64,000 nucleotides of DNA, taken from assembly GCA_044220635.1 (NCBI GenBank), contig JBGAQP010000007.1:62001-126000 (forward strand), in the 5' to 3' direction. The position numbers and the translations under genes are program-made. Each line of letters starts with the position of its first letter. The stretch's first letter is position 1. Shown here one piece after another: positions 45,378 through 53,084 of this stretch. The notes below the pieces were generated by a model. The model searched no databases, had not been told where the DNA came from, and was given only the letters and a program-made list of their open reading frames with translations. The stretch comes from JBGAQP01 sp044220635. GTDB taxonomy: Bacteria > Pseudomonadota > Gammaproteobacteria > Burkholderiales > Usitatibacteraceae.

Positions 45378-45883
45378 GGCCGCGACCGGGGGCGGGAATC
45401 CCCGGCCGCGTACCCCGGCGGGATGGCGAGGCGCAGGCTCTGGGTGAAGGGGGCGTAGCAGACCCGGTCCTCGGCGCAGCCCTGGGCGGTCACCTGGAGC
45501 GTGTAGGTCCCCGGAGCCGCCGCTGCCGTGAACGGCAGGTGGAGCGTGACGTCCTTCTTGTGGATCTCCGCGGGACCGATGAAGGGGTCATCCTTCGCGA
45601 GCCCCGGGGGCACGGCGAGGGGCCCGAGCGGGAGCCCGGCCGGCCGCACCTCGACCTTGAAGCGCCCGTTGTAGAGGTAATAGCCCTCCGGGACCCGGAA
45701 CTCGAGGTCGATTCCGTGGCGCGGCCCCCCGGGCGAGGAGGCCGCCGCCGGGGCGACGAGGCGCGCGGTCACCGGGAAGGCCTTCTCGGGGTCCATCGGC
45801 TCGTCGGTGTAGGCCGCTTGCGCGGCGAGCGGGACGGTGGCCAGGAAGAGGCGGGCAAGGGCGAAAGCGGTTCTCATGGTCAT
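45374..45883 (-). CDS. Stand-alone DsbD N-terminal (alpha) domain protein
   Basis: A 169-residue exported protein with a signal peptide ending near A23 (PLAAQA). The mature part is the immunoglobulin-like DsbD alpha domain: EFRVPEGYYLYNGRFKVEV, HKKDVTLHLPF, and the redox pair in TAQGCAEDRVCY (C136, C142, same C-x5-C spacing as E. coli DsbD). The membrane domain that brings electrons across the membrane and the C-terminal thioredoxin domain of full DsbD (about 570 residues) are absent; the reading frame ends normally and runs into the tlpA-like gene. Start ATG overlaps the cutA stop. It may be a periplasmic electron distributor served by a CcdA-like protein elsewhere. Confidence 0.88.
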   Translation of the reverse strand: MTMRTAFALARLFLATVPLAAQAAYTDEPMDPEKAFPVTARLVAPAAASSPGGPRHGIDLEFRVPEGYYLYNGRFKVEVRPAGLPLGPLAVPPGLAKDDPFIGPAEIHKKDVTLHLPFTAAAAPGTYTLQVTAQGCAEDRVCYAPFTQSLRLAIPPGYAAGDSRPRSRP

Positions 45884-46209
45884 TTGGCAGGCGGCGGGCG
45901 CGATTCGCGCTCCACCCAGGCGAGGTAGTCGGCGGACCCGCGCTCGATCTCCCAGGAGACGATCTCGGGCACTTCGTAGGGGTGTCGGCTGCGGATCGCG
46001 CTCTCGAGCTCCTCGTAGCGGCCCGCCTCGGCCTTGATCAGCACGGGCACCTCGCTCGCCTGCTCCTCGCGGCCTTCCCAGCGGTAGAAGGACGTCGCCG
46101 GCGCGAGAACGTTCACGCAGGCCGCGAGTCTGAGCCGGACCAGGTCCCGGGCGAGATTGAAAGCGGACTCGGAGTCGGGTAGGTTGGTGAGCAGGACGAT
46201 GACGGCCAT
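45880..46209 (-). CDS. cutA: CutA family divalent-ion tolerance protein
   Basis: A 109-residue trimeric PII-like protein implicated in copper tolerance; the mechanism is not settled. Visible blocks are VLLTNLPDSESAFNLARDLV, LAACVNVL, YRWEG and HPYEVPEIVSWEI, all characteristic. It starts a coupled set, cutA / DsbD-alpha / tlpA-like, each overlapping by 3-4 bp. The divergent fxsA begins 56 bp away. Confidence 0.95.
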   Translation of the reverse strand: MAVIVLLTNLPDSESAFNLARDLVRLRLAACVNVLAPATSFYRWEGREEQASEVPVLIKAEAGRYEELESAIRSRHPYEVPEIVSWEIERGSADYLAWVERESRPPPAK

Positions 46210-46265
46210 GGCGGGGATTTTCCCGGCCGGTGACGGCCCGAGGACGAGTTCGAGGTGATGCGGTG

Positions 46266-46652
46266 ATGCGGCTGCTTCTGCTGGCGATTCTACTGGGATT
46301 CCCGGTGCTGGAAATCGTGGTGCTCGTGCGCCTGGGCGAGTCCCACGGTTGGTGGGTGCTCGCATGGGTGGTTCTCGCCGCCTGCGCCGGGGCGGCGCTG
46401 ATCAAGGAGGCGCGCTTCGCCCTCATTGCCCGGCTGGCCGCGGCGCTCGCCGAGGGGCGCTACCCGATCGCCGCGCTGATCGCGAGCGCACGGACCGTGG
46501 TCGCGGGCTTCTTCCTCATCTTCCCCGGCGTCGTGTCGGACCTCATCGCCCTGACGCTGCTCCTCCTGCCCGGTCCCCGCTCGCAGCCCGAGCCCGTCCG
46601 GGTTCGCGCCGGCGGCACGATCATCGACGGGGAGTTCCGCCGCGCCCGCTGA
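46266..46652 (+). CDS. fxsA: FxsA family membrane protein
   Basis: A 128-residue inner-membrane protein with about four hydrophobic helices. The N-terminus MRLLLLAILLGFPVLEIVVLV, then WWVLAWVVLAACAGAALIK and FLIFPGVVSDLIALTLLL are the family's conserved parts. E. coli FxsA suppresses F exclusion of phage T7 when overproduced; the normal role is unknown. ATG 46266 is preferred over a GTG-like extension to 46230 because it places the first helix at the N-terminus. Confidence 0.9.
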   Translation: MRLLLLAILLGFPVLEIVVLVRLGESHGWWVLAWVVLAACAGAALIKEARFALIARLAAALAEGRYPIAALIASARTVVAGFFLIFPGVVSDLIALTLLLLPGPRSQPEPVRVRAGGTIIDGEFRRAR

Positions 46653-46683
46653 GAACGCGCCGGGGCCACGCCCCGCGTTGCGG

Positions 46684-46689
46684 TAGAAT
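46684..46689 (+). promoter_or_regulatory. -10-like TAGAAT before the flavin reductase
   Basis: TAGAAT lies 66 bp before TTG 46756 in an otherwise GC-rich gap. Confidence 0.4.
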
Positions 46690-46755
46690 CGCCCTCGCCC
46701 GGCACCGCCGGGCGCGCCCGATCGCGGCGCCCGCACCCGACAGGAAGCTCCCGAA

Positions 46756-47811
46756 TTGGCTGAAACCCCCGCGCCCGCGCCGCCGGCCGCCCGCCTCGTG
46801 CGCCTCGAGCCCAGCGGCCACACCTTCACCGTGAATCCCGGCGAGACGGTTCTCGCCGCGGGCCTGCGCCAGGGCATCGGATTGCCCTACGGCTGCCGCA
46901 ACGGCGCCTGCGGCGCCTGCAAGGGCGTGCTGCGCTCGGGCGAGCTCGAGTACGGCGACCACCAGGAGCGGGCGCTGTCCGCCGCGGAGAAGGCTGCCGG
47001 CAAGGCGCTCGTGTGCTGCACGCGGCCGCTGACCGACATCGTCTTCGAGGTGCGCGAGCTCGCCGGCGCGGGCGACCTGAAGATCCGCACCCTGCCGGCG
47101 CGCGTCGAGAGGATCGAGAAGCCCGCGGAGGACGTCGCGATCCTCTACCTCAAGCTTCCCGCCGGCGAGCGCCTGCAGTTCCTCGCCGGGCAGTACGTGG
47201 ACATCCTGATGAAGGAGGGCAAGCGGCGCAGCTACTCGATGGCCAATGCCCCGCACGACGACCAGCACCTGCAGCTGCACGTGCGCCGCACCCCGGGCGG
47301 CGCGTTCTCGAAGTACGTCTTCGAGGAGATGAAGGACCGCGCGATCCTGCGCTTCGAGGGCCCGCTGGGCACCTTCTTCCTGCGCGAGGACTCCGACAAG
47401 CCGATGGTGCTGCTCGCCGGCGGCACGGGCTTCGCGCCGATCAAGTCGCTCGTCGAGCACGCCTTCCACCAGGGGCTCGAGCGCGAGATGGTCCTCTACT
47501 GGGGCGTGCGCTCGCTCAAGGACCTCTACCTGCCGGACCTGCCGGGGCGCTGGGCCGCGGAGCATCGCAACTTCACCTTCATCCCGGTGCTCTCCGATCC
47601 CCTGCCCGGCGACCGCTGGACGGGGCGCACGGGGCTCGTGCACAAGGCGGTGCTCGACGATTTCCCGAGCCTCGCCGGCTACCAGGTCTACGCCTGCGGC
47701 GCTCCCGCGATGACCGACGTGGCGAGGAAGAGCTTCGTCGAGGAGCGCGCGCTCCCCGAGGACGAGTTCTTCTGCGACGCCTTCACCTACTCGGTGGACC
47801 CGAAGAAATAG
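46756..47811 (+). CDS. 2Fe-2S ferredoxin / FAD / NAD(P)H oxidoreductase (AscD-like)
   Basis: A 351-residue electron-transfer flavoprotein: an N-terminal plant-type ferredoxin domain with CRNGACGAC (C47, C52, C55) and a fourth Cys at 87/88, then an FAD-binding domain (RRSYSMANAP), then an NAD(P)H domain (LAGGTGFAPIKSL, YACGAPAMTD). Relatives feed electrons to oxygenases or to sugar dehydratases (CDP-6-deoxy-glucoseen reductase); most betaproteobacteria carry one copy of unknown partner. The start codon is TTG. A perfect 30-bp palindrome follows the stop codon. Confidence 0.92.
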   Translation: MAETPAPAPPAARLVRLEPSGHTFTVNPGETVLAAGLRQGIGLPYGCRNGACGACKGVLRSGELEYGDHQERALSAAEKAAGKALVCCTRPLTDIVFEVRELAGAGDLKIRTLPARVERIEKPAEDVAILYLKLPAGERLQFLAGQYVDILMKEGKRRSYSMANAPHDDQHLQLHVRRTPGGAFSKYVFEEMKDRAILRFEGPLGTFFLREDSDKPMVLLAGGTGFAPIKSLVEHAFHQGLEREMVLYWGVRSLKDLYLPDLPGRWAAEHRNFTFIPVLSDPLPGDRWTGRTGLVHKAVLDDFPSLAGYQVYACGAPAMTDVARKSFVEERALPEDEFFCDAFTYSVDPKK

Positions 47812-47841
47812 CGGCCTCGCGCCCGGCCGGGCGCGAGGCCG
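47812..47841. terminator. Perfect 30-bp palindrome, probable terminator
   Basis: CGGCCTCGCGCCCGG (47812-47826) and its exact complement (47827-47841) abut the stop codon of the flavin reductase, between two convergent genes. No T-tract follows on either side. Confidence 0.5.
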
Positions 47842-47920
47842 ATCCGGCGATGTCGAAGCGCCCGGGGACCCGGCAGGGGAACTTCGCGTGCGCCGCGGCG
47901 AGGCGGTTCCTCGTCGATCG

Positions 47921-48499
47921 CTAGTGCGCGAGCGCGGCCTCGATTTCCGAGAAGGTCAGCGCGACCTCCGTGGTCTGGACCTCGATGCCGAGCTGGCGCG
48001 CGACGCGGCTCGCGGAGAACAGGCCCCGCACGCGCCGGCCGCCGTCCTCGGCGGCCATCAGGTGCTGGCGCCGCACCGCCCTGAGCGTGGCGAGGATGTG
48101 GCCGACGCGCATCTGCGCGACGTCCTGCATGGTGATCGCCTCGAGCAGCGTGGCGGGGGTCATGATGTCCTCGACGAGCACCTCGTTGCGCGCGATCCCG
48201 CGCTCGCGCATGAAGCGCATGGGCTTCTCGCCGAGGATGTCGGTCGCGGTGATGACGCCGGCGATCGCGCGATCGGCGTCGAGGACGAAGAGCAGGCGCA
48301 CGCGGCGCTCGACCATCAGCGTGTTGGCCTCCTCGATGCTGCGCTCGGGCGCGATGCTCGCCGCCGGGATCGCCGCGAGGTCGGTCATGACCGAGAAGGC
48401 GGGATCGTCGAGGCCGACGCGCTCGGGCTCGGGCGGCTCGGCGACGTGCGCGCCGGGCGCGAGCCCGGCGAGGGTGAGGGCGGCGTACTCGCGCAGCAT
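47921..48499 (-). CDS. CBS-domain pair protein
   Basis: A 192-residue soluble protein made of two CBS domains: first FSVMTDLAAIPAASIAPERSIEEANTLM and AIAGVITATDILGEKPM, second VEDIMTPATLLEAITMQDV and VRGLFSASRVARQLG. CBS pairs bind adenosine nucleotides and tune partner proteins. No catalytic or transport domain is fused to it and the neighbours (convergent flavin reductase, hemY upstream) do not reveal the partner. Confidence 0.9.
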   Translation of the reverse strand: MLREYAALTLAGLAPGAHVAEPPEPERVGLDDPAFSVMTDLAAIPAASIAPERSIEEANTLMVERRVRLLFVLDADRAIAGVITATDILGEKPMRFMRERGIARNEVLVEDIMTPATLLEAITMQDVAQMRVGHILATLRAVRRQHLMAAEDGGRRVRGLFSASRVARQLGIEVQTTEVALTFSEIEAALAH

Positions 48500-48542
48500 G
48501 GCATCCTCCCTTTCCGGCGGGCGCGGCCCGCCGCTCGTGGAC

Positions 48543-49715
48543 CTAGCCCGCCAGCTCGGCGCTGCGGCGGAAGTGCCGTCCCGCTTCCTGGGGCTTGCCG
48601 AGGCGCTCCATGAGCGCGGCGAGCGTCATGTGGCCGTCGTGGGTGGGCTCGAGGGCGAGGCTCGCCTCGATGTAGCTCTGCGCCTTGCCCCACAGGCCCT
48701 GGCGCATGCACAGCTTGCCGAGCGCGAGCAGCAGCGCCGGGTCGCGGGCGTGGCTCCGGAGCCACTTCTCCGCGCGCTCGATCTGCGGCAGGGCGTCGGC
48801 CCCGGCGCACTCGCCGTAGAGCTGCACGAGCCCGGCGTTCCAGTCGCGCGCGAGCGCCTCCTCGAGGATCGCCTGGGCCTCGGCGTTGCCGCCGAGCGCG
48901 AGGTGGTAGCGCGCCGCGGTGGCGGCGAGCGCCGGGTCGAGGCGCATCTCCGTGCTCAGCTGCTTCCAGTAGGCGGCGAGCGCCCCCGCGTCCTGGGCCT
49001 TCCGGTTGAGGTTGCCCAGGTGCGCCTGGCGCCGCGCCGAGGCGGCCTCGGCCGCGGCGAGGCCGCCGAGCTTCGCGAGCGCGGCGATGGTGGCGAGTGC
49101 CTCGTCCCAGCGGCGCGTGGCCTGCTCGGCCGCGAGGCGCAGGCGCAGCAGCCGGAGGTTTCGCGCGTCGCGCGCCGAGAGATCCTTGAGCACCGCGAGC
49201 GCCTCCTCGTGGCGCCCCTGGGAGACGAGCATGTCGGCGAGCGTGGTGAGCCGTGCCTGGTCGACCTCGGGGGCCGCGCCCTTGGCCTGGTCGAGGAACT
49301 GCTCGCGCTCGCTGAAGCGGCCGAGCTCGTGGGCGCTCCTCGCCGCGATGATCGCGGCCACGCCCTTCGTCTCCTCGCCGCCCAGGGCCGAGGCGGCGCT
49401 CTTCTCCGCCGTGGCGTAGCGGCCCTGGAAGAAGGCGAGCAGCGCGTCGTTGAGCGCGTGGCGCGACTTCGAGCGCGTGCGCTCCTCGCGGTAGGCGCGC
49501 ACGCGCGCGGGGATCGCGATGAGCGTCGAGGCCAGGCGCGTGACGAGGTAGAACGCGAGGTAGCCCGCGAGCACGAGGACGACCAGGAGGTTGAGCGAGA
49601 GCTCGATCCTCCAGGGCGAGGCCACGATCACGACGTAGCCCGTCGAGTGGCGCGCGAGCAGCGCCACGCCCACGGCGAGGACGGCGAGGAGGACCGACCA
49701 GATGGCGAAGCGCAT
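48543..49715 (-). CDS. hemY: HemY-like TPR membrane protein
   Basis: A 390-residue inner-membrane protein. Two N-terminal helices (about 3-19 and 40-60: VLLAVLAVGVALLA, LLVVLVLAGYLAFYLV) are followed by TPR-like helical repeats to the C-terminus. The hemC-hemD-hemX-hemY order is conserved in beta/gammaproteobacteria; HemY is assumed to organise heme-synthesis enzymes but its biochemical role is unproven. It lies 4 bp downstream of hemX. It is unrelated to the protoporphyrinogen oxidase sometimes called HemY. Confidence 0.92.
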   Translation of the reverse strand: MRFAIWSVLLAVLAVGVALLARHSTGYVVIVASPWRIELSLNLLVVLVLAGYLAFYLVTRLASTLIAIPARVRAYREERTRSKSRHALNDALLAFFQGRYATAEKSAASALGGEETKGVAAIIAARSAHELGRFSEREQFLDQAKGAAPEVDQARLTTLADMLVSQGRHEEALAVLKDLSARDARNLRLLRLRLAAEQATRRWDEALATIAALAKLGGLAAAEAASARRQAHLGNLNRKAQDAGALAAYWKQLSTEMRLDPALAATAARYHLALGGNAEAQAILEEALARDWNAGLVQLYGECAGADALPQIERAEKWLRSHARDPALLLALGKLCMRQGLWGKAQSYIEASLALEPTHDGHMTLAALMERLGKPQEAGRHFRRSAELAG

Positions 49716-49719
49716 CGTC

Positions 49720-50772
49720 CTAGCGCGCCTTCTCCCGGGCGGCGCGGGCGTTCCTCACCGCCACGAGGCTCGGGTTGATGTCGGGCACGCTGATCGCCAC
49801 CGGGCTTTCCGCGAGCCCTTTGAGGGTGGCGAGCGCCTGGACGTTCGCCCGCGCCTTGGGGTCGAAGTAGCGCTGGATCCAGATCTGCGCCGCGCGCAGG
49901 TCGTCGCGGAACGAGATCTCGTCGCGGGCGAGGAGGGCCACGCGCGCGGCGAGCAGGCGCAGCTTCAGGTTCTCGCGCAGGAAGTAGCTCTGGGAGGGCG
50001 CGAGGAGCGCGGCGTCCGCGTTGTCGAGCTCGCGGATGCGCACCAGCGCCTTCATCTCCTCCCAGAAGTCACGCGCCGCGCGCGCGAACCCGGGCTCCTC
50101 GAGAGGTCGCGCCCGCGAGGCGACGCGCGTCGGGGGGAGGGTCTCGGCGATGACGAGCGGCAGCGTGTCGGCCTGGGCGACGAGGTTGTCGAGCTTCACG
50201 GCGATGCCCACCGTGTCGACCTGGGGGAGCGCCTTCAGCCGGTCCATGTCCTGGGCGAGGGCGCGGCGCAGCGGCGCGACGGCGAGCTTCTCGGCGCGGG
50301 CGAGGCGCTGGTCCGCGGCCTGCAGCGCCGCGAGCGCGCCGCGCACGTTGCCCGCGAGCTGCAGCTGCTGCGCGGCGAGCACGAGCATCTGCTCGATCTC
50401 GGCGAGCAGGCGGTCGTCGGCGCTCTTCGAGAGCTCCTTGTACATCTCCTCGACCGCGACGCGGCTTTCCTGGGTGTCGGCGATGCGCGACTCCAGCTCG
50501 GCGATGCGCGCCTGGGATTCCTTGAGCGAGGCCTGCGCCTGGGCGAGGGCGACTTTCGCCTGGGCGCTCTCGGCGCCGAGCTCGGCGAGGCGTCCGCCCG
50601 CGCTCGCCTCGAGGGAGCGCACGGCCTGGCGCGCGTCCCACGCGAACCACGCGCAGGCCGCGAGGACGGCGATCGCGAGCCCCGCGGCGAGGCGCGCCGG
50701 CAGGCCCCCGTCGCGGCGCGCGCCCTTCGCGCGGAATTCCTCGGGAGGCGGGGAAGGCTCGATGTCCGTCAT
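49720..50772 (-). CDS. hemX: HemX-like membrane protein
   Basis: A 350-residue single-pass protein: short cytoplasmic start, membrane helix (about 28-47), long coiled coil (about 50-115; AELGAESAQAKVALAQAQAS) and a helical periplasmic domain with WIQRYFDPKARANVQAL. Often misannotated as uroporphyrinogen methyltransferase because of fusion proteins; no methyltransferase motif is present here. ATG 50772 overlaps the hemD stop by 4 bp (ATGA). Exact function unknown. Confidence 0.92.
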   Translation of the reverse strand: MTDIEPSPPPEEFRAKGARRDGGLPARLAAGLAIAVLAACAWFAWDARQAVRSLEASAGGRLAELGAESAQAKVALAQAQASLKESQARIAELESRIADTQESRVAVEEMYKELSKSADDRLLAEIEQMLVLAAQQLQLAGNVRGALAALQAADQRLARAEKLAVAPLRRALAQDMDRLKALPQVDTVGIAVKLDNLVAQADTLPLVIAETLPPTRVASRARPLEEPGFARAARDFWEEMKALVRIRELDNADAALLAPSQSYFLRENLKLRLLAARVALLARDEISFRDDLRAAQIWIQRYFDPKARANVQALATLKGLAESPVAISVPDINPSLVAVRNARAAREKAR

Positions 50773-51545
50773 GGGGTCTGGCGCAGCGTGGCGAGGGCGT
50801 CGGCGAGCCCCCGGGAGCCGGGAGCGGTGACGAGAAGGCGGCCGAAGCGCCGCGCCTCGGGGTGGTCGCCGATCGCGGCGTGGGGCACGGCGAGCGCCAC
50901 GCCCGAAAGGCGCGCGCGCGCCGCCTCGTCGAGCAGGGCGACGAAATTCACCAGCGACTCGGCGCTCAACGCGCTCACGGCCTGCACCTCGCCTTTCTCC
51001 AGCGCCGCGGCGACCTCGCGCGGGTCCGAGCGGGGCCGCTCGCGGCGGTAGCACTCCGCGTAGGTTACTCGCGCCCCGCGCGCCTCGAGCGCTTCCTTGA
51101 GGCGCTCGCGGCCGCCCTCGCCCCGGAACACGATGATATTTCGCCCTTCCACCGCCTGCAATTCGGGCAGCGCCAGCAGCGATTCGCTGTCGAAGCGCTC
51201 CGCGGGTGAGATCACCTCGGGGAAGCCGGAGTTCCTGAGGCGCTCGGCCGTCGCCTCGCCGATGCCCGCCACTCGCGTGGCCGCGGGCCAGGGTCCGCGC
51301 GCGCGCGCCGCGGCGAGGCCGTGCTCGACGGCGTTCGCGCTCACGAAGATCGCGAGCGGGCAGGCGGGAAGCAGGTCGAGCGCCGCCTCCCGCGCGGGCG
51401 TGGAAGGCACGGGGCGGATCTCCAGGGTGGGGAAGACGATGGCGCGCGCGCCTTCGGCCGCGAGGGCGGCGGCGAGGGCGGCGGCCGCCTGGCCGGGCCG
51501 GGTGATCACCACCCCGAGGCCCTCGAGGCGGCGAGCGGCGCTCAC
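50769..51545 (-). CDS. hemD: Uroporphyrinogen-III synthase
   Basis: Closes hydroxymethylbilane with inversion of ring D to uroporphyrinogen III. The 258-residue two-lobed protein shows LGVVITRPGQAAALAAAL-like start, IFVSANAVEH, RVAGIGEATAERLR and IVFRGEGGRERLKEAL, the last two being the best conserved family parts. GTG start (51545) overlaps the hemC stop codon (GTGA). Confidence 0.93.
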   Translation of the reverse strand: MSAARRLEGLGVVITRPGQAAAALAAALAAEGARAIVFPTLEIRPVPSTPAREAALDLLPACPLAIFVSANAVEHGLAAARARGPWPAATRVAGIGEATAERLRNSGFPEVISPAERFDSESLLALPELQAVEGRNIIVFRGEGGRERLKEALEARGARVTYAECYRRERPRSDPREVAAALEKGEVQAVSALSAESLVNFVALLDEAARARLSGVALAVPHAAIGDHPEARRFGRLLVTAPGSRGLADALATLRQTP

Positions 51546-52483
51546 GCTCCTGCCCGGACGAGCTCGGCGAGGATTTCGCGTCCCCCGGCGGCGAGCAACC
51601 GCTCCCCGAGGGCGAGGCCGAGCGAGCGCGCTTCGCCCGCGGGCCCCTCGGCCTTCTCGCGCACGAGCCGGGTGCCGTCGGGCAGGCCGATGAATCCCTC
51701 GAGGACGAGGGCGTTGTCCGCCACGCGGGCGAGCGCTCCCAGGGGCACCTCGCAGCTGCCCTCGACCACGAGGCCGAAGGCGCGCTCGGCCTCGGCCGCC
51801 GCCGCCGTGGCCGGGTCGGAGAAGGGGGCGAGGAGCCGCGCGAGGTCCTCGCGCCCGGCGCGGAACTCGATGCCGAGGATCCCCTGGCCGATCGCCGGGA
51901 GCGAGACCGCCGGGGGCACGAGGGCGCGGACCCGCTCGCCCAGCCCCAGGCGCCGCAGGCCCGCGGCCGCGAGGATGATGGCGTCGAAGTCGCCGGCCTC
52001 GAGCTTCGCGAGCCGCGTGTTCACGTTGCCGCGCAGGGGCTTGATCGCGAGCCGCGGGTAGGCTCGGCGCAGCTGGCATTCGCGCCGCAGGCTCGAGGTG
52101 CCCACGGCCGCGCCCGCGGGGAGCTCGGCGAGGCCCGCGTGGACGAGCGAGACGAAGGCGTCCGACGGGTCCTCGCGCGGCCCGAAGGTCGAGAGCGCGA
52201 AGCCCGCGGCGAGCTCCATGGGCACGTCCTTCATCGAGTGCACCGCGATGTCGGCGCGGTCCTCCGCGAGCGCCACCTCCAGCTCCTTGATGAAGAGCCC
52301 CTTGCCGCCGACCTGCGCGAGCGGCCGGTCGAGGATGCGGTCGCCCTTCGTCGTCATGCCCACGACCTCGATCGCGAGGCCCGGGTGGCGCGCGACGAGG
52401 GCCGCGCCGACCATCTCGGTCTGGCGCATGGCGAGGCGGCTCTCGCGGGTGGCGATGCGGATCTTCGGCGGGTGGGCGGCCAT
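51542..52483 (-). CDS. hemC: Porphobilinogen deaminase (hydroxymethylbilane synthase)
   Basis: Links four porphobilinogen units into hydroxymethylbilane. The 313-residue enzyme has RIATRESRLAMRQTE, KGLFIKELEVAL, HSMKDVPM, GTSSLRRECQLRR, IKPLRGNVNTRL, and the Cys that holds the dipyrromethane cofactor in VEGSCEVPLGA (about residue 242). First gene of hemC-D-X-Y. A -10 element TAGAAT lies 34 nt upstream of ATG 52483. Confidence 0.98.
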   Translation of the reverse strand: MAAHPPKIRIATRESRLAMRQTEMVGAALVARHPGLAIEVVGMTTKGDRILDRPLAQVGGKGLFIKELEVALAEDRADIAVHSMKDVPMELAAGFALSTFGPREDPSDAFVSLVHAGLAELPAGAAVGTSSLRRECQLRRAYPRLAIKPLRGNVNTRLAKLEAGDFDAIILAAAGLRRLGLGERVRALVPPAVSLPAIGQGILGIEFRAGREDLARLLAPFSDPATAAAAEAERAFGLVVEGSCEVPLGALARVADNALVLEGFIGLPDGTRLVREKAEGPAGEARSLGLALGERLLAAGGREILAELVRAGA

Positions 52484-52517
52484 GACGACCGGTGCGCGGC
52501 GGCAGGAGAGGCGCGAA

Positions 52518-52523
52518 ATTCTA
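52518..52523 (-). promoter_or_regulatory. -10 element TAGAAT for hemCDXY
   Basis: Minus strand reads GTGCTAGAATTTCGC, 34 nt before the hemC ATG and 43 bp from the divergent -10 of the YqaA-like gene. Confidence 0.5.
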
Positions 52524-52566
52524 GCACGCGCCCCGTGGGCTCCCGGGGGCGGCGCGCTCGCGCTGC

Positions 52567-52572
52567 TACACT
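52567..52572 (+). promoter_or_regulatory. -10-like TACACT for the YqaA-like gene
   Basis: TACACT ends 6 nt before ATG 52579, again compatible with a leaderless mRNA. Confidence 0.4.
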
Positions 52573-52578
52573 CGCGCC

Positions 52579-52995
52579 ATGTTCGACTGGAGCGGGGAAG
52601 CCTCCCTCGCGTCCCTCTTCGCCGCCGCCTTCCTTTCGGCGACCGTGCTCCCCGGCAACTCCGAAATCGTGCTGGTGGCGGTGCTCAAGGCCTTCCCCGA
52701 GCGCGCGGCGGCGGCGATCGCGCTCGCCACGCTCGGCAACACGCTCGGCGGGATGACCACCTACCTGCTGGGCCGGCTCCTGCCGCAGCGCCGCCTTCCG
52801 GCACCACGGGCCCTCGCCCGGGTGCGCCGCTACGGGGCGGCGGCGCTGCTCCTTTCCTGGCTGCCGTTGGCCGGCGACGCGCTGTGCGCCGCCGCGGGGT
52901 GGCTGCGCATCCCCTGGCTTGCCGCGGCCGCCGCGATGCTCGCGGGCAAGGCCGCGCGCTATCTCGTCGTCGCCCAGGCCGCCGCGCTCCTCTGA
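52579..52995 (+). CDS. YqaA/DedA-like (VTT domain) small membrane protein
   Basis: A 138-residue inner-membrane protein. The start SLASLFAAAFLSATVLPGNSEIVLVAVLKAFP and ATLGNTLGGMTTYLLGRLLP are typical of YqaA, a short DedA/VTT relative; SWLPLAGDALCAAAGWLRIPW completes the fold. DedA-type proteins influence lipid flipping and membrane homeostasis; the role of YqaA is not established. It is divergent from hemC. Confidence 0.88.
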   Translation: MFDWSGEASLASLFAAAFLSATVLPGNSEIVLVAVLKAFPERAAAAIALATLGNTLGGMTTYLLGRLLPQRRLPAPRALARVRRYGAAALLLSWLPLAGDALCAAAGWLRIPWLAAAAAMLAGKAARYLVVAQAAALL

Positions 52996-53018
52996 CGGGG
53001 CGGTTTGCTGCGGTGCGG

Positions 53019-53024
53019 TAAAAT
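53019..53024 (+). promoter_or_regulatory. -10 element TAAAAT for the FAD/Fe-S dehydrogenase
   Basis: TAAAAT, 60 bp before ATG 53085, forms the end of the block GTTTGCTGCGGTGCGGTAAAA, which is repeated with three differences in the gltB promoter region at 24449. Confidence 0.5.
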
Positions 53025-53084
53025 CCCCTTTCCGAGTCCCCCGGAAAGCCTCGCCGGGCCCGCCATCGCCGGGCGCGCGCCGCC

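Noticed and set aside
45374..45380. Frameshift hiding the rest of DsbD
   Set aside because: Downstream DNA is fully occupied by the tlpA-like gene in a good frame with a 4-bp overlap; no CcdA-like membrane segments are readable in any frame there.
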